From Saccoglossus kowalevskii (lineage: Eukaryota; Hemichordata; Enteropneusta; Harrimaniidae): a stretch of 16,866 nt of DNA. The notes under the pieces are model-generated. The model searched no databases. It was not told the origin of the DNA and worked only from the letters and a program-made list of their open reading frames with translations. The stretch covers positions 13,478-30,343 of the forward strand of contig NW_003115989.1 in the NCBI RefSeq assembly GCF_000003605.2, read 5' to 3'. Of this stretch, positions 8,830 to 16,866 are shown piece after piece (position 1 is the stretch's first letter; each line of letters begins with the position of its first letter). Both the position numbers and the translations under genes were made by a program.

Positions 8830-9648
8830 GTACATCTTCCATCTTCAAACAAAGAATCTATTGTGTGATTCGATGACTTGGTTACAGACACCCCAAGACA
8901 TTTAAATCCACAGAACTTGGTGCTTTTCGGCAATTGACAATAAACGTTTGATATCCTATAAATAATGCAGCTGTTGTATTTATTATATTACGTATGTTAC
9001 TCAACATCTAAAAAGCTTTGAACTAAATTATGCATACAGTTTGAATGTAATCAATGGAGGGCTAGGTTTGTTTGGAATTTGTATTTCTGTCATTTAGTTT
9101 CTGATTAATAAATATTTAGGTTGCATCTCATCACAAAACTCTGACTAGCATCCAATGTTGTCAGTCATCATTTATTTTTCAGAAATTTGGCAGTCAATAT
9201 GTTAATAAGTGCACATTAGCGAGAACCAGTCAGCTGACATGTAATAAAAAATTTCAGGTGTCTTTTCTATATCATTTTAATCAAATGAACAGAAAGCTTG
9301 TGTGTGCTTGATCAGACTAGCAATTTGGTATTGTAAATTATAGAATTGTGGAGATTTATTATGTGATGCATGTCAAATAGAGTAAATGCAGCATTGTATG
9401 CTAGATCATTGAAATATTTCTCACTTTGATATAGACTCACTTCTGTCATCGACATAAATGTATGCACTTTATAGAAAATATAGTAATAGTCAGTTTCATT
9501 CAATTTTATGATTTCCCACCATTTTTGTCGTGTTTGGCCAAGAAAAGTTTGGGTGTAGCTTATAAATTTTAGGTTAGGTAAGATGGTGAAACCACACATT
9601 TTTTTTTTAATTTAATTTTTTTTATACTGTTCGCTCAGTCTCAAAAAG
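8830..9648. other. AT-rich stretch without a recognisable gene
   Basis: No exon-like open segment with plausible splice sites and recognisable protein was found. The minus-strand frame at 9599-9312 is AT-driven and shows no domain. The stretch ends in a T-rich tract at 9600-9624. Confidence 0.4.
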
Positions 9649-9818
9649 ACTTCTGTAAAACCATTTATTTTGAGTGGCATTTAATTTCACTATTTTAATG
9701 CTTTGATCAATTTCCCTGGGTTTTAAGTTCACATCCTTGGCAAACAAGTTCTATTGTTATTTTACATGTTCACGTTGATTTATTTTAGTGCATTTTACTC
9801 AATTAATGTTTTACAGTA
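9649..9818. mobile_element. MITE-like element, family C (~170 bp)
   Basis: The left end CTTCTGTAAAACCATT and the right end AATGTTTTACAGTA are inverted copies. The inverted similarity extends inward (TTGAGTGGCATTTAATTT-like against AGTGCATTTTACTCAATTAA). The right border ends in TA; the left terminal A appears mutated to T. The interior differs from family A, but the outer bases TGTAAAA are the same. Confidence 0.5.
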
Positions 9819-10513
9819 GTTATTAACTTTGAGAATGACTCGTGATAATCACTGATAGAATTTCACTCCTGTACTGCTGCTACAGTTCATTGGTAATGTA
9901 GCTAAAGATCAAAACTAAATTTCAAGTTTAAACACTTAGCAATTGTGCCACATGTCATTTTTTTTGTTACTCACTTGAAAGTAAACATTTACTCAGCTTA
10001 TGGTCCGTCTGGGGGATCAATAGCCATTTTGGTTTTGAGTTGACTTTGACAACCATGCATTTATGTTGCTAAGTGCATACGGCCATTTATTTTGTCGGAG
10101 AAAAGTTTGAATTTTTATAGTGCTCAGTGAACATTTTATTGGGATTTTTAAAACAGTCTGCCATTCTCCTCCCACACAAATGCCGTCAAATTGACATCAG
10201 TGAATTTAAATTTAAACGGTTACAATGTCCATTCATTCTACAGAATGTTTCAGACAACCAATTTTGCAATGGAGTATGTATAAATTGTAGATTTGTAGTT
10301 CTACGACAGATCACTCGCTAATCACCATCATACCAGGTATAAAGTTTCACAGCTCACTGAACATTTCCTTTAGCAACTGCGTTCTTAAGTGACAACACTA
10401 TTTTGAGCATATTGATTAGTCACCTTTGTATTGACCTCCATAATAGTGAAAACTTTCAGTAAAATATCACCTGAATTCAAAAAACTTTCCCCTTACACAC
10501 ATAATTATTATAA
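9819..10513. other. AT-rich stretch without a recognisable gene
   Basis: The plus-strand frame at 10127-10321 encodes no family I recognise. No repeats or RNA genes were identified. Confidence 0.4.
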
Positions 10514-10722
10514 TCCAGTAAAATGGTAAAGATTCACAGGGTTTAATTTTAGCGGATTTGATATTACAGAGATATTCTCTAAATTTCAAATTAACAGGTT
10601 TATAGAGGAAATAATCAATTCTATTGTTAAATTTGAATATTTACTGGGTTTTAAATTACCGGGTAACTTGTGTGGCTTCCAGCAAAACTAAAACCCAGTA
10701 AAAAGTGTGGCCCATTACAGTA
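10514..10722. mobile_element. MITE-like element, family D (~209 bp)
   Basis: The left part (CCAGTAAAATGG, then TTCACAGGGTTTAATTTTAGC) matches the reverse complement of the right part (TACTGTAATGGGCC, TTTTACTGGGTTTTAGTTTTG). The right end finishes in ACAGTA like the other elements. The left terminus is degraded, so that border is approximate. A related fragment lies at 1090-1172, which shows the sequence is dispersed. Confidence 0.55.
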
Positions 10723-11484
10723 ATTAGCACAAGCGTTTTTTTTTATCATGATCATTTATAGGAATAATTAGATTAGAAAACATGGTTTGTAAATTGTTTA
10801 TAATGATGATGATGATAAACTAAATACTCTACAACTTGAATTTTTGAAATGGGGAAAGTGTTGACAATCTGATAAAATTTGAAAAATCAAAAGAAACAAA
10901 TTGTTTGTAGACACACAGTTTGAAGTAGGTTGTGGGGGATTTACATTGTCAGGGAGTTAATAATCATAGTAAATCATTTTGCATTCAACAACTGATTTAT
11001 CTATCATTGAGCACCTCATTAAAACACCAACTTTGAAAAAAGACGACTGTGTTGATGAGAGAACTCTTCATTCTACTCAGCCAATACATGTTGAAATACA
11101 CTGTTACATTGTTTTTGTTTACTGACGAGAGCACCTCTTTTGATGTAAAATTTTTTATACTCTTAAGTAGCGTTGTAGTAACCATGGGTAGTGGTTGGGT
11201 GTAAAAACCAGTAGATGAAATGCAGATAAGTGTCATAAAGTTGGATGAATGAAGTCTTTGTTCTCTGCATACGTGTATGTTATAAATTGATAAATATCTT
11301 CATGTTCTATTTGCGAGTTCATTAATTTGATTATGGAGGGCAGTTTGTCATTTGCTGTTGCTATAAGCATTCTGTTCATTGTTTGGTTTTTTAAAGCTGA
11401 TTGAAGAGATGGTAAAATGTTTTATTGTAGGTTGTTACAGTATGCAACTTTTCCATATATACTAAGTTCAGTTGTTTCTATTAG
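10723..11484. other. AT-rich stretch without a recognisable gene
   Basis: A short ATG repeat occurs at 10801-10816. The minus-strand frame at 11236-10997 has no recognisable domain. Confidence 0.4.
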
Positions 11485-11499
11485 GTGTTTTTTCTGCAG

Positions 11500-11648
11500 C
11501 TATTGAGATTGATAGCCAGATGGAAGATCAAACTGATGCATTAGCATCAGTCAACTGCTTGAAACATGTCTTATCCGTGCACCTAAGAGAAATAACAGAA
11601 TTGTTGTCTATACTAAAGAAAGGAGATAAACAACTTTTTAGCAATTGA
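11500..11648 (+). CDS. possible terminal exon of an unidentified gene
   Basis: After a TTTTTTCTGCAG acceptor (an alternative TCTATTAG ends at 11484), one frame stays open for 48 codons to TGA at 11646-11648. It reads IEIDSQMEDQTDALASVN, then a Leu/Lys/Glu-rich stretch such as HLREITELLSILKKG that would form an amphipathic helix. The composition is far more protein-like than the surrounding sequence. The frame needs a preceding exon ending in phase 1, so it does not splice in this frame to LRR exon 2 (phase 0). It could also be a 42-residue ORF starting at the ATG at 11520. I do not recognise the family. An inverted-repeat element starts 16 bp after the stop codon. Confidence 0.35.
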
Positions 11649-11663
11649 CACATCACACAGTAT

Positions 11664-12058
11664 TACTGTAAAATCTGTATTAGAAACCGCGGCTTCTATT
11701 AAAATAGTACAATGCAACAGAGGTGATGCGGCTTCTATTAGAGCATCTATACATTTGAGAAATGGTGAATTTTTCATTCTCAATTGTTCAAAAAGAATGG
11801 GTGCGACTTGTACTGTAAAATACTTTATTTTCACTGGAATTTATTTTCACTGAAATGACTTTTTAGGTGTGTTATATGGAATTTATTTTTACTGATTTTT
11901 GGCGAGTTGAATGTAAAAGGTAGAAAAAAAAGGTATATTCGCTGGATTTTATTTTCACTGAATCATTCCTTCAGCGAAAATAGCGGAAATTAATTCCAAG
12001 CGAAACTAAAGTATTCCACAGTATTAGAGATACGGCTTCTAATACAGATTTTACGGTA
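11664..12058. mobile_element. MITE family B, interrupted by a family A copy
   Basis: Termini are TACTGTAAAATCTGTATTAG on the left and CTAATACAGATTTTACGGTA on the right, with the inverted match continuing into a GCGGCTTCTATT-type segment. That CGGCTTCTATTA motif also recurs inside the left arm (around 11690 and 11729). Removing the nested insert at 11811-12023 leaves about 182 bp. TA stands at both borders. No coding content was seen. Confidence 0.75.
11811..12023 (-). mobile_element. MITE family A, copy 3 (213 bp), nested in family B
   Basis: Termini are TACTGTAAAATACTTT and AAAGTATTCCACAGTA. The interior is the reverse complement of copies 1 and 2, for example GGTATATTCGCTGGATTTTA here against their TAAAATCCAGCGAATATAC. 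It lies inside the right arm of the family B element and is flanked by TA on each side, showing a later insertion. Confidence 0.85.
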
Positions 12059-12075
12059 GCAGTGATAGTACTTTT

Positions 12076-12103
12076 CATTAGCCATGTTAGCATATGGCTA
12101 ATG
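12076..12103. repeat. perfect 10-bp inverted repeat
   Basis: CATTAGCCAT (12076-12085) and ATGGCTAATG (12094-12103) are perfect complements around an 8-base loop. TATTAGCCATA follows at about 12118. It lies just outside the family B element. Confidence 0.6.
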
Positions 12104-13544
12104 TGATTTATATTCTATTAGCCATAATTACTACTTAAAATCTGAAATATGCGTCATTACAATAGCACAATGCATGAAATTAATATGTACTATAATTATT
12201 CCACTATTATTCTATGCATAATTACTTATGTGGCTGATCATCACTGATGATAATATAACATGCTAGTCGCCAAAGTGGCTAACCATTGTCATGACCCAGT
12301 GATAACAGTAATTAGGTCTAGATAGGTTCAACAGTGTGGTGTAAATTTTATATTTTAGCTGGAAATTAAAAAGTATACTGATTGTCGTAAATTAATTGCA
12401 ACCATGGAGAAGAAGGAGGGTTGTTTTCGCTGGATTTGGTTTATCACTCCTTCAAAAATCATCCCTCTAAATTTGTATATTTGTATTAAAACATTTAAAT
12501 CCCTCATTGATATTGACCATGGCTAAAATTAGTGTTTTAAGTAGTGTATTTAGGCAACATTATTTCCCTGCTGCAATACAATTTTTCCCAAACTCTTAAA
12601 ATCTTAGTTGCACAACGTGAATAATGGCAAGTTTGATCATATTCATTGTCTAATATCTTGATATATACTCTGTGTGTAATTGCCCCCCATCCCTAGTTGT
12701 TGACTGATGCTGACTTTGGCCAGTGTTGATCACACTCTGACATTCTTCTTCCTGGGATTTGTTGTTCCCAACTGCTAGATACGCATTTCACAGCATTTTA
12801 ATGTAGGTTATCTGCAAAAAACGCTTCATTTCGTTATTTTTGTTTGTCATCCTTCAAGCACAATACCCCACAAAGGCAATGATTGATTCTGTGGTTAGTT
12901 TCCGAGGGCTGCTCACTGGCGATGCAAACTTGATTCCAAACTTGGTGTCAGTCACTATGATACAATTGTGTTGTGTTGTGTTACACACGTACGTTTGACG
13001 TTAATTGTTGTCCCATATGGCCTCAGTTACTAAGTAACTTGTGAATAGAAAAGTTGAAGTTGAAATAAGGGGCGTAACTTGTATTGTGTTTATAATGTGT
13101 AAGTTTTACAACACAACAGTGGTGGTAATTACTCAGTCAAAGTTGACCAGTTGTCATTTGGGTGACAAAAATCTGACTCCTCAAATGGCTCAAATCTATG
13201 TCTTTAGATTTGTATATTTCTATTGCAATATCCAGGCCTTGCTTTTTGAAAATAGCTTGGAGCAAGAAATAACACAGTAATGCCAGTAATTAGGGAAGCT
13301 GTGCTATTAAAATCTCATCCGAATCTCATAAATTGGGAAAGTATTACATTTTTGGTCGTGATTTGAGCGAGTGATAGGTGAGCAGAGTTTGCTTTTGGCA
13401 TATAATGACACAAAATCATCAAATTACGGAAAATTCCTAACAAAGGCTACAAACTACAATTCAATTTTAAGAATAAATATTATTCATGGTAAGAAAATAC
13501 TATATATGAAATGGACTTTATGATTTTTTTCCCAAAGATCAGTC
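12104..13544. other. 1.4 kb stretch without a recognisable gene
   Basis: Short frames occur at 12864-12980 and 13041-13280. Neither has a clear domain or good splice sites on both sides. No repeat structure was noticed beyond short TG-rich runs near 12966-12982. Confidence 0.4.
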
Positions 13545-13564
13545 AATAAATAAATAAATAAATT
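13545..13564. repeat. (AAAT)n microsatellite
   Basis: Five AATA/AAAT units in tandem within otherwise unremarkable AT-rich sequence. Confidence 0.85.
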
Positions 13565-13980
13565 ACATACATACTAGTGTCATATTTGCTTCATCATGTA
13601 AATCACATAAACTTGTGTTTCTATGGGCTAAAGTCATATTTTTAAGGATTAGGATACAACACAGGCACTTTTTAATTTATGTTATAATTCTTTTGGTGAT
13701 GCATTTCTACAATAATACCGTATATCAAATGACTATAGTGTGTGCATTTGTGATATTTAGTGTGAAATATTGCTGCCAGTACGAGTTGGGTAAATGTCTT
13801 GAGTACTATGTTTATATACATCATTATTTTATTTGTGTTTGAAAGTATATGGAAAAAAAAGTTCTACATGTTTTATTTCAGATTGGATAGCAATTTAGTC
13901 ACAATACACATTGACTGTATCTATTAGTAATACTAACAATGAAACTTTATTTACAAAAATAAATAAGATACTGTAATATT

Positions 13981-14250
13981 CAGCCGATCATCAAGAACAG
14001 CCGTGGCTGCAACTGTAACTATATGACCACTGATGTGCTCATTGTTGTCGGCGCCTGATAAAAAGCTTATCACTCAAGATGACATATTCATAAACCTGGT
14101 TGACTCGTGGCGACATGAGCACTATTGTCACTTGTCACACGTACCAACCATCTCTTGGGTAGTAACATCGCGATATAATATCGATTCAGAAAAACTGAAT
14201 ATTAAGTGGTCACTCTTGCAAGGTTGTCTCTAGTACAGGTCATCACCACG
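13981..14250. other. GC-richer block with short open frames on both strands
   Basis: This block is clearly less AT-rich than its surroundings and contains CpGs (GGCGCC, TCGCGATATAATATCGA). Plus strand: after an ATTCAG acceptor-like site, a frame runs 13983-14056 and ends NYMTTDVLIVVGA-stop, and another runs 14033-14233. Minus strand: a frame of about 37 codons covers 14080-13970 and contains GHIVTVAATAVLDDRLN. None is recognisable, and they cannot all be real. It may be an exon, a decayed coding relic or a conserved non-coding element. Confidence 0.3.
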
Positions 14251-15139
14251 TGCTACTTTCTGAAGTGTTACTAATACAAGTCATTGCAGTAAAGTTGTTT
14301 TTAAATAGTGAACTGACTGAATTGAGATTATGCTTCATCAGTGCTAACTCAAGAGACCTTGTATATCAATATACATGCATAGATTCTCCCTGTCACTTGT
14401 ACATGTAATTAGTATGTATAGGTGTTAGTAATAAGCATCTTATTAACACATACATATTCACACACAGTGGTTTCTTAACAAGGACAATCCTGCAGATCAA
14501 AAATTAAATTAAAAAAATCATCGGACCAACACAGTACTTTATTTCTTTATTTTCTCCATTATTATTCGTCCACCCTATCCCAATGAAGGGTGGCTATTGA
14601 GTAGCTCTGGTTGGCAATTGTCCAAATGAGTAACTATAAGCGATTGGTTACAAGTGAAAGCTGTGGAATTAGAGAGAAACATAGCATAAAGGTTACCATC
14701 GTGAATTCAGATCAACATCACTTGTACAGATGGCAGAGATGGTAGCGTTATGTATGTTTGTTGCAGCGATGCATTTAGGATCAGTGCTTGTGGTCAAGGA
14801 GAGACCAATGATTTGGTGTAATTTCTAGATTGGCTATTATTACGTACTGACTTTTGTCACCTGCCCCTTACAAAAAAGCTAGCCCATTCAATCTTGTCTT
14901 TTTGGGTGTCTCCGATTTATTGAAGAGAGATGTGCATGTCCTTCAACTTTTGTCCCATTGCTTGTTTCTTCACCTTACTCTGTTTCTAATGTTCACTACA
15001 CCGTCAGTAATGCTTGGCGTACACTATGGTGCCAACAAGATAGTTAATCCTACCATAAGGGGACCTTATTGTTATTTTTTTCTGCATACAATAGGTGTCT
15101 TTTTTTTACAAGGCTTTTACTGTTGTAATTAGTTGAATA
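14251..15139. other. stretch without a secure gene
   Basis: A 32-codon frame with a hydrophobic N-terminal half lies at 14730-14828, and a 92-codon frame at 14854-15132 is rich in Phe and Leu. Both are AT- and T-tract-driven and match nothing I recognise. A CCACCCT/AGGGTGG hairpin lies at 14571-14594. Confidence 0.35.
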
Positions 15140-15310
15140 TTAGGCATCTATGCTTGGCGAAAGACCTTGGCACTGAGCCAAGAATACTTCCAGAGGATCG
15201 AGACTTGACAGGTGTAGTGTAGGGCATGCTACCATTTGACTGGCATGATGCCAGTGAACGCATGCAGGGCCCCTCCACTCTGCCTGGAGAAAGATCAAAC
15301 TCCACAAAAG
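15140..15310. other. GC-richer palindromic block
   Basis: This short GC-richer segment has several inverted repeats. CTTGGC...GCCAAG lies at about 15172-15185. ACTGGCAT-G-ATGCCAGT lies at 15239-15255, enclosed by two GCATGC hexamers (15224-15229 and 15260-15265). Broken open segments, such as one reading ALSQEYFQRIET-stop ending near 15210, hint at decayed coding DNA, but no family is recognised. Confidence 0.35.
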
Positions 15311-15880
15311 ACCCGCTTGTTATTTGATCGGTGTTATTTTTTTAATACTAAAAAGTACAGCTCATACTGCTAAAGTGCACCGAAGCGACCATCTTACCAT
15401 CCGTGCTAGGAACAATAGAGAACAGAGAGCATTGTCATTTTTAATTAACAATTTTTTTTTGCAAACTCTTACGAGGTTTAATGGAGCGTAAAGATAATGG
15501 GTGGTAGTGGACTTGGCTAAGATAACGGCACTCTTGATAATTGTCAGGGTGTGACACCTACAATGTCACCTTGTTTGATGTTCAGTTATTTCTTTCAACA
15601 ATATGCCGACTTCAGTATAATGAATTTGAAGGGATCTGTTAACAGAACTAAATTAACCAACTATTCTTGCAAAATATGTAAAGAGTTACTTGTGACTTGG
15701 TTAAAAGATACGTGTTTTTAGACAGAAAGGGCATAGTCTGAAATGCACCGTATAGTCACATTTCTAATGTTCGTGTAGTACTAGTTGTCAACAAAATTAA
15801 AAGAGAAGTTCATACATGTTTGTGTGTTAAGTGATTGGAATAGTGTGTGTATAACAAGCAATGTTAAGATGAGCATCCAT

Positions 15881-16540
15881 CATGGTACTGTATCATTCGT
15901 ACACCATGTTTATCATGGTGCTGTATCATTCATACACCATGTTTATCATGGTGCTGTATCATTCATACACGATGTTTATCATGGTGCTGTATCATTCATA
16001 CACCATGTTTATCATGGTGCTGTATCATACATACACCATGTTTATCATGGTACTGTATCATTCATACACCATGTTTATCATGGTGCTGTATCATTCATAC
16101 ACGATGTTTATCATGGTGCTGTATCATTCATACACCATGTTTATCATGGTGCTGTATCATACATACACCATGTTTATCATGGTACTGTATCATTCATACA
16201 CGATGTTTATCATGGTGCTGTATCATTCATACACCATGTTTATCATGGTGCTGTATCATTCATACACCATGTTTATCATGGTGCTGTATCATTCATACAC
16301 CATGTTTATCATGGTGCTGTATCATTCATACATGATGTTTATCATGGTGCTATATCATTCATACATGATGTTTATCATGGTACTGTATCATTCATACACC
16401 ATGTTTATCATGGTGCTGTATCATTCATACACAATGTTTATCATGGTACTGTATCATTCATACACCATGTTTATCATAGTGCTGTATCATTCATACACCA
16501 TGTTTATCATGGTGCCGTTTCATTCATTCCTGACATTTAC
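15881..16540 (+). repeat. minisatellite, 20 units of 33 bp
   Basis: Twenty consecutive units start every 33 bases from 15881 with no insertion or deletion. The consensus is CATGGTGCTGTATCATTC followed by ATACACCATGTTTAT. Units 1-19 vary at only seven columns (4, 7, 10, 17, 19, 24, 25); unit 20 (16508-16540) is degenerate. Units 3-6 and 7-10 carry the same ordered series of variants, a 132-bp higher-order duplication. At each consensus junction CACCATG-TTTAT-CATGGTG forms a perfect 7-bp hairpin. As 33 is divisible by three, two plus-strand frames are open throughout, encoding repeats of HGAVSFIHHVY (frame 15785-16570) or MVLYHSYTMFI (15882-16604). Neither is a known protein and coding is doubtful. 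Confidence 0.97.
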
Positions 16541-16687
16541 CGTAAAACATCACAACATAATGCCTGGTAAACAATTCATTTGTATGTTTGTACACAATGT
16601 TTGAAACAAAACTCACACAGTTCTTTTAGTACCTAGAATGATTAATTGTACACTATTAGCTAAATAAAAGACTGGCATAGACATAGG

Positions 16688-16701
16688 TAATAATAATAAT
16701 A
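16688..16701. repeat. (TAA)n microsatellite
   Basis: Four TAA/AAT units, followed by AT-rich sequence with AATAAATATTTATTATT at about 16746. The right edge otherwise holds nothing recognisable. Confidence 0.7.
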
Positions 16702-16866
16702 GGTTTATTGCATCCTAAGAAATACAATGTTAATCAGTTAATAGCAATAAATATTTATTATTGTAAAATTAAGTAGGTATTGTGATAAAGCAAGCATTAC
16801 ATGTCGTCATTATTAAAATAAGCCATACTACATTATACATGCAGAATTGCAGATGACATGCACCTT

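Noticed and set aside
12864-12980. Open frame containing MIDSVVSFRGLLTGDANL
   Set aside because: Protein-like for about 30 codons, but no strong splice sites and no family match.
14730-14828. 32-codon ORF with a hydrophobic N-terminal half
   Set aside because: Too short to separate from chance without conservation or transcript data.
14854-15132. 92-codon plus-strand ORF
   Set aside because: Phe/Leu/Cys-rich translation of T-rich DNA; no domain, no splice support.
7644-16540. Link between the 132-bp tandem repeat and the minisatellite because 132 = 4 x 33
   Set aside because: The sequences share no similarity; the number is a coincidence.
15785-16570. 261-codon ORF of HGAVSFIHHVY repeats as a protein gene
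   Set aside because: The frame is open only because the repeat unit is a multiple of three and lacks stops; nearly all unit differences change the residue, and no family is recognised. The alternative frame is kept as a finding only.

Overview
This window looks like nuclear DNA of an AT-rich, intron-containing animal genome, most likely an invertebrate. The evidence is one unmistakable gene, cytoplasmic ribosomal protein RPL24, broken by GT-AG introns, together with a compact head-to-head promoter, kilobase-scale introns and many short palindromic transposons. The species cannot be named from the sequence; a marine invertebrate is a guess based on the style of the repeats.

Layout, left to right. 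Positions 1-315 hold a dimeric 162-bp repeat that runs into a CA-rich microsatellite, followed by a compound stem-loop at 319-368. Positions 588-3146 (minus strand) carry the first three coding exons of RPL24; its last exon or exons lie beyond the left edge. The 2.1-kb second intron contains three mobile-element-like palindromic sequences. Positions 3147-3263 form a 117-bp divergent promoter with ETS-type and YY1-type motifs. From 3264 (plus strand) begins a second gene, a leucine-rich-repeat protein whose first 70 residues resemble the start of centrosomal protein CEP97. Only its first two coding exons could be found.

From 4599 to the right edge the sequence is mostly intron-like or intergenic. 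It holds at least six short inverted-repeat elements (5355-5558, 8655-8829, 9649-9818, 10514-10722, 11664-12058 and, nested in the last, 11811-12023). It also has a 132-bp tandem repeat (7644-7970), one orphan open segment ending in a stop (11500-11648), two GC-richer blocks of unknown nature (13981-14250 and 15140-15310), and a regular 20-copy, 33-bp minisatellite (15881-16540).

The two genes probably share a promoter and so may be co-expressed. No operon, CRISPR array, tRNA, rRNA or recognisable autonomous transposase or reverse transcriptase was found. The signals most worth a second look are the set of different miniature elements sharing the same TA-CTGTAAAA-type ends, and the minisatellite, which has hairpins at its unit junctions, a higher-order duplication, CpG-decay-like variants and overlapping open frames.
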